A stretch of 64,000 bases of DNA from Thalassomonas haliotis (lineage in GTDB: Bacteria > Pseudomonadota > Gammaproteobacteria > Enterobacterales > Alteromonadaceae). The position numbers were made by a program, and so were the translations under genes. Below, one piece after another: positions 47,669 to 55,687 of the stretch (its first letter is position 1; each line of letters begins with the position of its first letter). The notes beneath the pieces were generated by a model, which saw only the letters and a list, made by a program, of their open reading frames with translations, did not search any database and was not told the origin of the DNA. The stretch is from positions 2,790,001 to 2,854,000 of the forward strand of contig NZ_CP059693.1 of NCBI RefSeq assembly GCF_028657945.1, read 5' to 3'.

Positions 47669-49009
47669 ATGTTAGCTTTTTTCTCCCGCCCGACTCAATT
47701 TTTGCGCTTAACAGCCGTTTGTCTGCTGCTCACTCTTTTACCGGCAACCGCCTTGGCCCGGGTGCAGGTGATCCATGCCGGGCAGCTGCTGGCTGTGCCG
47801 GGTGAAGCTCCTTTAAAGCAGCAGACCTTAGTGGTCACGGACGGTAAAATTAGCGGGGTCTTTCCGGGTTACTTATCTATGGATAAATTTGCCGATAATG
47901 CCCGCTTAATCGACTTATCTTCCTCTTTTGTGATGCCGGGCCTAATGGATATGCATGTCCATCTCCAGGGAGAATTGGGGCCGAACAATGACAGCGAAAC
48001 CTTACGCTTATCCGATGCCGATGTTGCCATGAAAAGTGTGTTTTTTGCCGAGAAGACCCTGATGTCCGGATTTACCACGGTACGTGACCTGGGCGCCAAA
48101 CCCGAGCAAATTTATGCCCTCAGGGATGCCATAGATAAAGGCTGGGTACCCGGGCCGAGAATTGTTGCCGCCGGCAGGGTTGCTATTACCGGCGGACATG
48201 CCGATGTTGACGGTATGCGCGCAGACTTATTAGAAAAGTTTACCGCCAAAACCGTTTGCGACGGCCCGTTTGACTGTCGCCGGGCCACGAGGCGGGCGAT
48301 AAAATTTGGTGCTGATTTGATTAAAATCACCTCAACCGGCGGGGTGTTGTCCGATACCAATACCGGCACCGGGGTGCAGATGACAGATGGCGAGCTTAAA
48401 GAGGTGGTGGAAACGGCCCATGGCTTAGGACGAAAAGTTGCCAGCCATGCCCATGCCGCTGCGGGGATCAATGCTGCGCTGCGCGCCGGGGTCGACAGCA
48501 TAGAGCACGGCAGCTATGCCGACGAAGAAAGTATCCGCTTATTCAAAAAAACCGGCGCCTACCTGGTACCGACCTTACTGGCGGGAGATACCGTGGTGGG
48601 CATGGCGAAAACGGCTGACTTTATGTCTGATGACATTAAAGCCAAAGCGGTACGTGTCGGCGGTGATATGTTAAAGAACTTTTCCCGGGCACAGCGTTCG
48701 GGGGTTAACATTGCCTTTGGTACCGACAGCGGCGTTTCCAAACATGGCGAGAATGCCAGAGAAGCGGTGCTGATGTTCGAGGGGGGCATGGGCGCCGCTG
48801 ACATCTTAAAGTCGGCAACAATAAATGCGGCTAAATTGATCGGTTACCAGGATAGCTTAGGCAGCCTGGAAAAAGGCAAGCTGGCGGATATTATTGCCAT
48901 CGATACCAGTCCGCTTGAGGACATTAACGCTTTGCTCAGTGTCGATTTTGTGATGAAAGCGGGCAAGGTGGTAAAAAACCATGAGAAAAGCTCGTTTTTG
49001 CTGCCATGA
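47669..49009 (+). CDS. Secreted amidohydrolase, Xaa-Pro dipeptidase-like
   Basis: The 446-residue protein has a signal peptide (about 1-30, ATALA) and a binuclear amidohydrolase site: MPGLMDMHVHLQGE, LIKITSTGGVLSD (bridging lysine), ASHAHAAAGINAAL, IEHGSYADEES and AFGTDSGVSKHG. Its closest recognised group includes secreted dipeptidases that cut C-terminal Pro, Arg or Lys residues, so a peptide substrate is likely but unproven. Its stop overlaps the next start by four bases. Confidence 0.82.
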   Translation: MLAFFSRPTQFLRLTAVCLLLTLLPATALARVQVIHAGQLLAVPGEAPLKQQTLVVTDGKISGVFPGYLSMDKFADNARLIDLSSSFVMPGLMDMHVHLQGELGPNNDSETLRLSDADVAMKSVFFAEKTLMSGFTTVRDLGAKPEQIYALRDAIDKGWVPGPRIVAAGRVAITGGHADVDGMRADLLEKFTAKTVCDGPFDCRRATRRAIKFGADLIKITSTGGVLSDTNTGTGVQMTDGELKEVVETAHGLGRKVASHAHAAAGINAALRAGVDSIEHGSYADEESIRLFKKTGAYLVPTLLAGDTVVGMAKTADFMSDDIKAKAVRVGGDMLKNFSRAQRSGVNIAFGTDSGVSKHGENAREAVLMFEGGMGAADILKSATINAAKLIGYQDSLGSLEKGKLADIIAIDTSPLEDINALLSVDFVMKAGKVVKNHEKSSFLLP

Positions 49010-50184
49010 CTTTTGACAAAAGTATTGATTTTGATGTTTTTTATCTCGATGCTACTTCCCGGGTAAGCGCTGATATCTGGGATAGACTTTTTCAGCGCCG
49101 GGATCCCTTTGTGCGCCACGCCTATTTATCGGCGTTGGAGCAGTCAAACTGTGTCGGCGGAAACAGTGGCTGGCAGGTTTCTCACCTGATGGTGAAAAAT
49201 CGCCAAAACGGCGCCGTTGTCGCCTTGATGCCGCTTTATATCAAATCTCACTCTTTTGGCGAATATCTGTTTGACTGGTCCTGGGCCCAGGCCTATCAAA
49301 AATACGGCTTTGAATATTATCCCAAGCTGGTCAGCGCCATCCCTTTTACCCCGGTGGCGGGGGAACGCCTGGCAATCGCCGGTGATTATCAGCTTTACCG
49401 CCAGCAAATTGCCGGGTTGGTGACCCGGGCGCTGTTGGACAAAGCCCGGGAACTTAACGTGCAAACCGTGCAATGTTTCTTTTACCCTGACCGGGCCAAT
49501 ACCGGCACCTTGCTACAGGCGAATGACTGGTTATCCCGGCGGGATGTCCAGTTTTATTGGCTGAATGAGGGCTATGTTGATTTTAGTGATTACCTTGGGG
49601 CAATGAGCGCACGTAAACGTAAAAACATCAAAAAAGAAAGAGACAGGGTGTTTGCCTCGGGTATCCGTTTTCACTGGCTCAGCGGCGCAGACATGAATAG
49701 TGAGTTATGGCAGCAATTTTTACGTTTTTACCAGGCAACCTATGCCAAACGCTCCGGCCACTATGGTTATTTAAATAAGCACTTTTTCACAACGCTGAGT
49801 GAAACCATGGCGGACAATTTATTGCTGCTTTTTGCCAAACAGCAAGGCAAGACAGTCGCCGCCGCGTTGTTTTTTCGCGATCAGCAAACACTTTATGGAC
49901 GTTATTGGGGCTGCGAGCAGGAATTTGATTTTCTGCATTTTGAAACCTGCTATTACCAGGGCATAGATTATTGCATCAGGCATAAGCTAAAACACTTTAA
50001 TGCCGGGGTTCAGGGGGAGCATAAGGTTGCCCGTGGATTTACGCCGGTGTTTACTTATGGCGCTTATCAGATATTAAGGCCGGATTTTACTGCCGCTATC
50101 GGCGATTTTCTTAAACAGGAAGATGCCTATCTCCAGCAATACTTTCAACAGATGCACACCAGGTTACCTTTTAAAGCAAAATAA
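49006..50184 (+). CDS. FemAB-like N-acyltransferase (COG3146)
   Basis: The 392-residue protein is of the DUF482/FemAB-like acetyltransferase family: GGNSGWQVSHLMVKN, SWAQAYQKYGFEYYPKL, MSARKRKNIKKERDRV and FETCYYQGIDYCI are typical. The family is predicted to transfer acyl groups, possibly to peptidoglycan-like peptides; no function is proven. It overlaps the secreted amidohydrolase gene by ATGA, so both are made together. Confidence 0.8.
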   Translation: MTFDKSIDFDVFYLDATSRVSADIWDRLFQRRDPFVRHAYLSALEQSNCVGGNSGWQVSHLMVKNRQNGAVVALMPLYIKSHSFGEYLFDWSWAQAYQKYGFEYYPKLVSAIPFTPVAGERLAIAGDYQLYRQQIAGLVTRALLDKARELNVQTVQCFFYPDRANTGTLLQANDWLSRRDVQFYWLNEGYVDFSDYLGAMSARKRKNIKKERDRVFASGIRFHWLSGADMNSELWQQFLRFYQATYAKRSGHYGYLNKHFFTTLSETMADNLLLLFAKQQGKTVAAALFFRDQQTLYGRYWGCEQEFDFLHFETCYYQGIDYCIRHKLKHFNAGVQGEHKVARGFTPVFTYGAYQILRPDFTAAIGDFLKQEDAYLQQYFQQMHTRLPFKAK

Positions 50185-50225
50185 CCCGGTGTTATCTCGG
50201 ACAGGGCAAAGGGAGGGTTAAAGGA

Positions 50226-51149
50226 TCAAACCTTGGCTACCGCTTTTTTCTTGTTAAGCCCGATTACGCCGGTGATCAGTGCGACCCCGGTTAAAATACA
50301 ACCGCCGCCGACTAGCATCGAAGTGCTGACAACTTCATTAAGAAATAAAGCGCCCCAAAAGACACCAAAGACAGGGATCAGGTAAGTCACCGACATGGCT
50401 GTGGCCGGCCCCAATGCGGCGATCAGACGGAAAAAGATAATATAGGCGATGCCGGTACAAACAGTGCCCAGTAAGACTACAGATGTGATGGCCAAAGACG
50501 AAGGCATGGTTGATGGCAGAAAAAACAAACTGATCGGCGTCAATAAAACCGTTGCCGCCAACTGGCTGCCGCTAGCCTGCGCCAGGGGCTTGATATGGCC
50601 TAAATATCTTTTGGTAAAGTTGGCCGACAGGGCATAACATAAGGCCGCCCCCATCACAGCCAGTACCGGCAACAGGATATTGCTTTCTTCGCCGGAACTT
50701 GGCGTGACCGCAATTTTGTCGTACATAAGCAAGTAGACACCAAGGCAGCCGAGCACAATGCCGAAAACGGCATTGAGACTGAGTTTGTCTTTAAACCACA
50801 GATAGGCGACCAGTACGCCGAACATAGGAGTGGTGGTATTTAAAATAGAGGTCAGGCCCGCCGAGAGGGTAAGGGTGGCATAACCGAATAGCACAAAAGG
50901 GATCGCGGTATTAAGGGTCCCGACTATAAAAAGTTTAGGCCATTGTCCCGCCAGTGCGCTTTGCTGGCGGTAGAGAAATAATAACGGCACTAACAGCAAA
51001 CTGGCGATCAGGGTGCGCATTGCCATAAACAGTACTGGGCCAAACTCCGGGCTGCCGATACGCATAAACATAAAGGACGCGCCCCATATAGAGGCGAGCA
51101 GGATTAATTCTAAGCCTTGCCTGGCTTGTATGCCTTGGGTCGTTTTCAT
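50226..51149 (-). CDS. EamA-family (DMT) inner-membrane transporter
   Basis: The 307-residue protein has ten hydrophobic segments in two EamA halves: residues about 10-140, with ASIWGASFMFMRIG, and about 155-295, with a repeated pattern ending FLNEVVSTSMLVGGGCILTG. Members export amino acids or metabolites; the substrate is not predictable here. It precedes trmO on the same strand by position but is downstream of it, 25 bases away. Confidence 0.87.
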   Translation of the reverse strand: MKTTQGIQARQGLELILLASIWGASFMFMRIGSPEFGPVLFMAMRTLIASLLLVPLLFLYRQQSALAGQWPKLFIVGTLNTAIPFVLFGYATLTLSAGLTSILNTTTPMFGVLVAYLWFKDKLSLNAVFGIVLGCLGVYLLMYDKIAVTPSSGEESNILLPVLAVMGAALCYALSANFTKRYLGHIKPLAQASGSQLAATVLLTPISLFFLPSTMPSSLAITSVVLLGTVCTGIAYIIFFRLIAALGPATAMSVTYLIPVFGVFWGALFLNEVVSTSMLVGGGCILTGVALITGVIGLNKKKAVAKV

Positions 51150-51174
51150 GGTTTGATTCTTTTTAACGGCCCGC

Positions 51175-51894
51175 TTAACAGGCGATCTTTTCTATGGAAA
51201 GGACTTGTGCCCCGGTCAAAGCTGTCATTTGCCACAGGATATTAAACTGGTGTAAATGCATGCCATAACATTTGTCGTCTGCCTGGCCGCTTTTATAGGC
51301 CGGACGTGGATCCTGGGCCAGCACCTGGCTGATCAGCTGTTCAAGTTCGGGATAGGAGCCGTGAAACTTAAGCAGATCTCGTTTTGCCTGGCTTGAGAAG
51401 CTGATGCTTAAACTGTCGGCGGGGCAGTCCTGGGCAAAACCGGCGCTGGCATCATACAGGGCATCGGAATAAGGTATATAAGGTTTGATATCGATGATAG
51501 GTGTCTGATCCAGCAGATCCAGGCCCGAAATATCGAGTTTAACGCTTTTGTTTTCCAGGCGGATATCGTCGAGTTTTACCACAGACATGCCGACAGGGTT
51601 AGGCCTGAAGGTCGAGCGGGTGGCAAGTACGCCGAGTTTTTTATTGCCCCCCAACCGAGGCGGCCGCACCAGGGGTTTCCAGCCCTGCGCCGCAGTGCCG
51701 TGAAAAATAAACATCAGCCAAAGGTGGCTGAATTGCTCCAGCCCGCGCACCAGTTCGAGATTGTTGGCCTGGCCCGTCAATTCGATATGGCCCTTGGCGG
51801 CACTGACAATGCCCGGCTGGCGCGGGATGGCAAATTTTTCTTTATAGGGGGAGCTGACGTAACCTATGATATCCAGGGTAATTTGCTGACTCAT
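51175..51894 (-). CDS. trmO: tRNA N6-threonylcarbamoyladenosine(37) N6-methyltransferase
   Basis: The 239-residue protein is of the TrmO (YaeB) family, which methylates t6A37 of threonine tRNAs using S-adenosylmethionine. It shows IGYVSSPYKEKFAIPRQPG, GVLATRSTFRPNPVGMSVVK and LDLLDQTPIIDIKPYIPYSD, covering the beta-barrel SAM site. A C-terminal domain of about 80 residues follows. It starts directly after rcsF with no gap. Confidence 0.92.
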   Translation of the reverse strand: MSQQITLDIIGYVSSPYKEKFAIPRQPGIVSAAKGHIELTGQANNLELVRGLEQFSHLWLMFIFHGTAAQGWKPLVRPPRLGGNKKLGVLATRSTFRPNPVGMSVVKLDDIRLENKSVKLDISGLDLLDQTPIIDIKPYIPYSDALYDASAGFAQDCPADSLSISFSSQAKRDLLKFHGSYPELEQLISQVLAQDPRPAYKSGQADDKCYGMHLHQFNILWQMTALTGAQVLSIEKIAC

Positions 51895-52281
51895 TTATTG
51901 TTCCAGCACCTGGTAAGCCTTGGCATAACAGACACGTAAGCTGACGCATCTTGCCGATTCTATATCGGCGCAGCCGGTAAAGATCACCGCATTGGCATTT
52001 TTTTGAACGGCCTGGCGTCTGGCCCCACTGCGGGCGTTGATCTCATCAGGGACCGCATGATGGGCCTTTAGCTGGCAATCCTGGCCTTCCACCAGACCTA
52101 TGTACCTGTAATCTCCGGGAAACTCCTGCTCATTTTGGTAAATTTTAACCCGGGTAGGGGAAAAGTAATCCCGGAAGTTTTCTTCATCCAGGTTGGTGGA
52201 GACTTTATATTGGCTGCTGCACCCGGCAAGCAAGGCTGCGGCAAGGAAACTCAAGGCCGCGCCGACATTTTTAAATAGCAT
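51895..52281 (-). CDS. rcsF: Outer-membrane stress sensor lipoprotein RcsF
   Basis: From the ATG at 52281 the protein has 128 residues with a lipobox ending LLAGC (Cys21). An upstream ATG at 52326 would add 15 lysine-rich residues; the shorter start gives a normal lipoprotein signal and has AGGA close before it. The globular part has VKIYQNEQEFPGDYRYIGLVEG and four cysteines (DC, GC, RC, VC), matching the two disulfides of E. coli RcsF, which reports envelope damage to the Rcs system. No rcs kinase gene is near. Confidence 0.85.
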   Translation of the reverse strand: MLFKNVGAALSFLAAALLAGCSSQYKVSTNLDEENFRDYFSPTRVKIYQNEQEFPGDYRYIGLVEGQDCQLKAHHAVPDEINARSGARRQAVQKNANAVIFTGCADIESARCVSLRVCYAKAYQVLEQ

Positions 52282-52431
52282 TTTCCTGGATAATACTTTT
52301 TTATATAACTCTTTTTTATATAACATGGTTAGCCCATTAACTCACAGAGGGGCCTAGTTTACCGTTTTTTTTGCCGTGAAAAAACCTGCGCTGTCTTTTG
52401 TTATTGCGGGATAACCTTCCTGACGGCGATA

Positions 52432-54558
52432 TCAGTTGGGGGATTTGCCGCCGATCCAGTAATCGAATAACCTTGTCAGGCTGTTATTTTTTTGCTTCAT
52501 GGCGATCCAGTTGCGCATAAAAAGCTCAAATTCCTGATCGTTTTTATTGATGGGGAAAGCCATTGCCAAAGGCGGCAGCACAGGTTTGGGGGCTATCACG
52601 GTATAATCCGGGTAGAGTAAAGTCCAGGCCGATGCGGCGGCGGCGCCGTATAACATGGCGTCGATATGCTGATATTCATCGCGGAAAAATAACCTCGGGC
52701 TGGCGATTTTCCAGGCTTCGCCCCGGGTAAAATGTCTTTGTACGGCATTTTGGTAAAAGAAGGTTTCCGGTATGCCTATGGTGAGATCTTCCCTTGTGGT
52801 AATGTCCTGCCAGCGGACAAATTCACTGCGGCGCTGGTCTTTAACCAAAAAAGCCAGGGATTGCTGGCTATAAGGTGCCGTCAGGGTAAATTCCCTGAGA
52901 TTGTCGGGGATCACCGGGATCCCCGAGGTGATATCCAGGTAACCCGAAGCCAGCAGCGGCGCTGCCTGATGATGGTAAATTTTAACAAATTCAATCTCGA
53001 CCTGGAGATCGGTTGCCAGCAGATGCATGATTTCAATATCAAACCCCACCAACTTTCCTTCGCCATTATGAAAGGCATAGGGCAGGTCGTCACGGAAATA
53101 ACCGACGCGGATAAAACCTCTTTGTTTGATCCGGGTTAACACGCTGGTGAAAGGGCGGGCATCTAATGGCTGCTCCTGTGCTTGCTTGAGGTTGCGGCTG
53201 TTGACTGCCGGATACAAAAAGTCGCGCTCGATAAAGGTGTGATAACCCTGGTACTGGTGGCCTATTTCATTAAAACCAAAGCGTAAGCTTAAAAATAACA
53301 CGATTGAAACGGCGGGGATAATCACCAGGTTTCGGCCCAAATAGCGCCATTTTACCTTGATGGTTTTGCTCATGGCACAGGCCAGCAGCAGTGGCAGGCA
53401 AGTGGCGAAGCTGACGGATAATACCGCGGACAACCGGCCAATGATCAAGTTCTCGGCAACAATAAAAAAGTCAAACATGCTGGCGGAGACATTAAATAAT
53501 TCCAACAGTTTAGGCATGGCTAAACTGCTGGTGCCAAATAATTGCGGCAAACCGGCGAGCAGCAACACCAGGTAATCCCCGGATGAGATATAAGCACCGG
53601 AAAACCAGGCGGCAAACAGGGTAAAGAGTATCGCCAGTAATTTTCCCCCGACCGGCAAGCTAAAAGAAATTGGGATCAAAATGCCGGGCACTTTTTCAAT
53701 ATTGGCGTTATTGCCGCCCGGGGGCGAATTTTCCTGGCCTTGTACCAGCAGGGCTTTGGTTTTTTCTATTAATACCGGGATAACAATAAAGAAGCTGCCG
53801 GTGGCAAATGCGGTGACCATGGCTTCCCTAAATGCCTTGACCAGCTGGCGATAGCTAAAAGGGGTCAGCAGGGCAACCGTGGCGGGCAGCACGGCAAATG
53901 ACAACAGGACAACAACCAGGGCAGAACTGATGATATAAACAAACAAACCGTCAATTTGTGCCGCCTCTATGGTTGCTGCCGCACGATAGGCGATACAAAA
54001 GACCCCGAGCGGGGCAAAGCGCATCACCATATTGCTGATGTTGGCGACAGCCGCCTGTAAGCTGGTTAAAACCGACAAGGTATGTCTCTTACCTTTTACC
54101 GACATCAAGCCGATACCGACAAAAATACTGAACAGCACAACCGCAGGAATAATGGTATGGGCAAGGGCATAAAAAGGATTGGCGGGGATCAATAAGGCGA
54201 TCAGCTCCAGCTCGTCCGGGGCTTTTATCGCGCCTGGGCTGTAAAAGTCGGCATTGGGCCAGTTTGGAAAGGCAAGGGGGGTTAAAAAGATAAACACCAG
54301 GGCGATAAAGAGCAGCAGGGCCAAGATCAACAGGCTTTGTTTAAAAGCTTTACCCGCCTGCAACGGAGAAAGTCCGCCGATGCCAACGATCAGCGACAAG
54401 GCAATATAGGGTAAGGCGGTCATTTGTAATAAGGTAACAAAGGTATCGGCCAGGGCGCCGATGGCCGGGATTTCGGCTTGACTAACGGCGCCGATCACCA
54501 GACCTAATGCCATAGTGAAAAGAATTTTTACTGACAGGGGCAGAGAGCTTAAGGACAT
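52432..54558 (-). CDS. Fused DAACS-type symporter and periplasmic solute-binding domain
   Basis: The 708-residue protein joins two domains. Residues about 1-430 form a sodium/dicarboxylate (or amino acid) symporter with eight or more membrane segments, including LLQMTALPYIALSLIVGIGGLSP and the hairpin-like GTSSLAMPKLLELF. After a last segment (about 425-445) residues about 470-705 are a type II binding-protein domain (RVGYFRDDLPYAFHNGEGKL, VGFDIEIMHLLATDL, LTIGIPETFFYQ). The fusion suggests substrate capture linked to transport, or sensing. A TTG two codons earlier is an alternative start. No Shine-Dalgarno is clear. Confidence 0.83.
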   Translation of the reverse strand: MSLSSLPLSVKILFTMALGLVIGAVSQAEIPAIGALADTFVTLLQMTALPYIALSLIVGIGGLSPLQAGKAFKQSLLILALLLFIALVFIFLTPLAFPNWPNADFYSPGAIKAPDELELIALLIPANPFYALAHTIIPAVVLFSIFVGIGLMSVKGKRHTLSVLTSLQAAVANISNMVMRFAPLGVFCIAYRAAATIEAAQIDGLFVYIISSALVVVLLSFAVLPATVALLTPFSYRQLVKAFREAMVTAFATGSFFIVIPVLIEKTKALLVQGQENSPPGGNNANIEKVPGILIPISFSLPVGGKLLAILFTLFAAWFSGAYISSGDYLVLLLAGLPQLFGTSSLAMPKLLELFNVSASMFDFFIVAENLIIGRLSAVLSVSFATCLPLLLACAMSKTIKVKWRYLGRNLVIIPAVSIVLFLSLRFGFNEIGHQYQGYHTFIERDFLYPAVNSRNLKQAQEQPLDARPFTSVLTRIKQRGFIRVGYFRDDLPYAFHNGEGKLVGFDIEIMHLLATDLQVEIEFVKIYHHQAAPLLASGYLDITSGIPVIPDNLREFTLTAPYSQQSLAFLVKDQRRSEFVRWQDITTREDLTIGIPETFFYQNAVQRHFTRGEAWKIASPRLFFRDEYQHIDAMLYGAAAASAWTLLYPDYTVIAPKPVLPPLAMAFPINKNDQEFELFMRNWIAMKQKNNSLTRLFDYWIGGKSPN

Positions 54559-54720
54559 AACCAAGTTGGAATAATGTAAGATTTACAGTGAACATTAAAA
54601 GAAAAAAGCGAAATACACCAGTAAATTAGCTTATGGCCGGCGCAAATAAAAACGGCAAGGGTTAAAGTTGTCAATCCCCGGGCAAGCATGGCAGCCCTGT
54701 TTGGCAGAGCAAGTTGAGTG

Positions 54721-54753
54721 AAAAAGGGTATATGTGCTTTACGGCATATACCC
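54721..54753 (-). terminator. Terminator after precursor-like peptide 1
   Basis: Nine-base inverted arms GGGTATATG/CATATACCC (54726-54734 with 54745-54753) are followed on the minus strand by five T, 16 bases beyond the stop codon. Confidence 0.78.
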
Positions 54754-54768
54754 GAGAGTGCTGACTAA

Positions 54769-54975
54769 TTAGCACATGTTTGAAGTCGCACAGGTAGCGC
54801 CACGGCTAATCGAGCAGGTATCGGTACATTGGTCAGTGAATTGGCCTTCACAGCCGCCGTCAAGGGTCCAAACGGGTACACCTGCACCGCCGATTTGCCT
54901 GGTGGCTTCGGCAGGTAAAACACTGTTATCCTTAGAAAGGGTTTTTAATTTTTTTTTATTTAAGGTTAATTTCAT
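54769..54975 (-). CDS. RiPP-precursor-like peptide 1
   Basis: The 68-residue peptide has a Lys/Leu-rich leader (1-30) ending QIGGA, like a double-glycine cleavage site, and a core of about 38 residues with five cysteines (42, 50, 54, 62, 68) among many Thr and Ser. This layout is that of ribosomal natural-product precursors, perhaps lanthipeptide-like; no LanB, LanC, LanM or radical-SAM gene is visible in the window. GGAGTTAACA precedes the ATG. It is a twin of the peptide at 55218, with the same cysteine spacing and promoter layout. Confidence 0.72.
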   Translation of the reverse strand: MKLTLNKKKLKTLSKDNSVLPAEATRQIGGAGVPVWTLDGGCEGQFTDQCTDTCSISRGATCATSNMC

Positions 54976-55000
54976 TGTTAACTCCGTTTAATGTTAAATA

Positions 55001-55015
55001 GTGCAAAAAATGCAC
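55001..55015 (-). promoter_or_regulatory. 5' leader hairpin of peptide 1
   Basis: GTGCA/TGCAC arms with a five-base loop lie just after the predicted transcription start. The corresponding hairpin before peptide 2 keeps pairing through a C-G to T-A change. Confidence 0.5.
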
Positions 55016-55021
55016 CTTAGC

Positions 55022-55049
55022 ATCATAGCAGATATTAATTAGATGTAAA
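55022..55049 (-). promoter_or_regulatory. Promoter of peptide 1
   Basis: On the minus strand TTTACA (55044-55049), 16 bases, TATGAT (55022-55027). The same boxes and spacing recur before peptide 2. Confidence 0.7.
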
Positions 55050-55140
55050 CTGTATGTTATTGTCTTTTGTTGGGAGAGACTTTCGAGGCTGAAAAACCGT
55101 GAAGTGGCGGGCTTGCTGTTTATTGTTGATAAAAGGGCAT

Positions 55141-55201
55141 AATAACTTCAGCGATAGCTGAAGGGGAGTTATAAGATCTAAACGGAAAAACCGTTTAGAT
55201 C
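55141..55201 (-). terminator. Tandem hairpins after peptide 2
   Basis: A perfect 11-base-pair stem (55175-55185 with 55191-55201) is followed on the minus strand by a second stem, CTTCAGC/GCTGAAG (55146-55163). Both are within 80 bases of the stop. T-runs are short, so termination is probable, not certain. Confidence 0.5.
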
Positions 55202-55217
55202 CGAAAACATTATGCTA

Positions 55218-55424
55218 TTAACACTGGTTAGACGTGGCACAAGTGGCGCCGACACTGCCTTGACAAGTATCAGTACATTGCCCGGTGAAAGGGCCTTCAC
55301 AACCGCCGTCACGGGTCCAAACGGTTCTCGCTGCACCGCCTATTTGCATGGTCGCTTCGGCGGGTAAGATGTTTCTATCCTGGGAAAGGGTTTTTAATTT
55401 ATTTTTATTTAATGATAGCTTCAT
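55218..55424 (-). CDS. RiPP-precursor-like peptide 2
   Basis: The 68-residue twin of peptide 1 shares leader residues KLKTLS, LPAEAT and QIGGA and the core pattern DGGCEG-FT-QCTDTC-GATCATSN-C. The five cysteines are at 42, 50, 54, 62 and 68, exactly as in peptide 1, while intervening residues differ, as expected for selected core positions. A start four codons upstream (55436) is less likely because GGAGTTAACA sits before the ATG at 55424. Function unknown; a toxin or signal peptide matured elsewhere is the inference. Confidence 0.72.
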   Translation of the reverse strand: MKLSLNKNKLKTLSQDRNILPAEATMQIGGAARTVWTRDGGCEGPFTGQCTDTCQGSVGATCATSNQC

Positions 55425-55449
55425 TGTTAACTCCATTTTTTATTAAAGC

Positions 55450-55464
55450 GTGTAAATCATACAC
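55450..55464 (-). promoter_or_regulatory. 5' leader hairpin of peptide 2
   Basis: GTGTA/TACAC arms with a five-base loop at the predicted transcript start, aligned with the hairpin at 55001 and showing a compensatory base-pair change. Confidence 0.5.
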
Positions 55465-55471
55465 CTCTGGC

Positions 55472-55499
55472 ATCATAACAGGTATTAATTTAATGTAAA
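55472..55499 (-). promoter_or_regulatory. Promoter of peptide 2
   Basis: On the minus strand TTTACA (55494-55499), 16 bases, TATGAT (55472-55477), equal to the promoter of peptide 1. Confidence 0.7.
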
Positions 55500-55614
55500 C
55501 ACTGTATTTTTATTGTGTATTATTTGTTTTTATTATGTTTTTAGCGCTGAGTTTCTTTGCAGTAGGGCTGTGAAGAGCTTTAACCGCAGAGTAAAGAGGC
55601 TGTTTGCCCGAAAG

Positions 55615-55641
55615 AAAAAAGCCGGACTGCTAGGTCCGGCT
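55615..55641 (-). terminator. Intrinsic terminator after the metalloprotease
   Basis: The stem AGCCGGAC/GTCCGGCT with a six-base loop is followed on the minus strand by six T. Confidence 0.9.
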
Positions 55642-55687
55642 CGCTTTAACTTAAGTTTTGTTTAACATAAAAACGATGTTAACAAGC

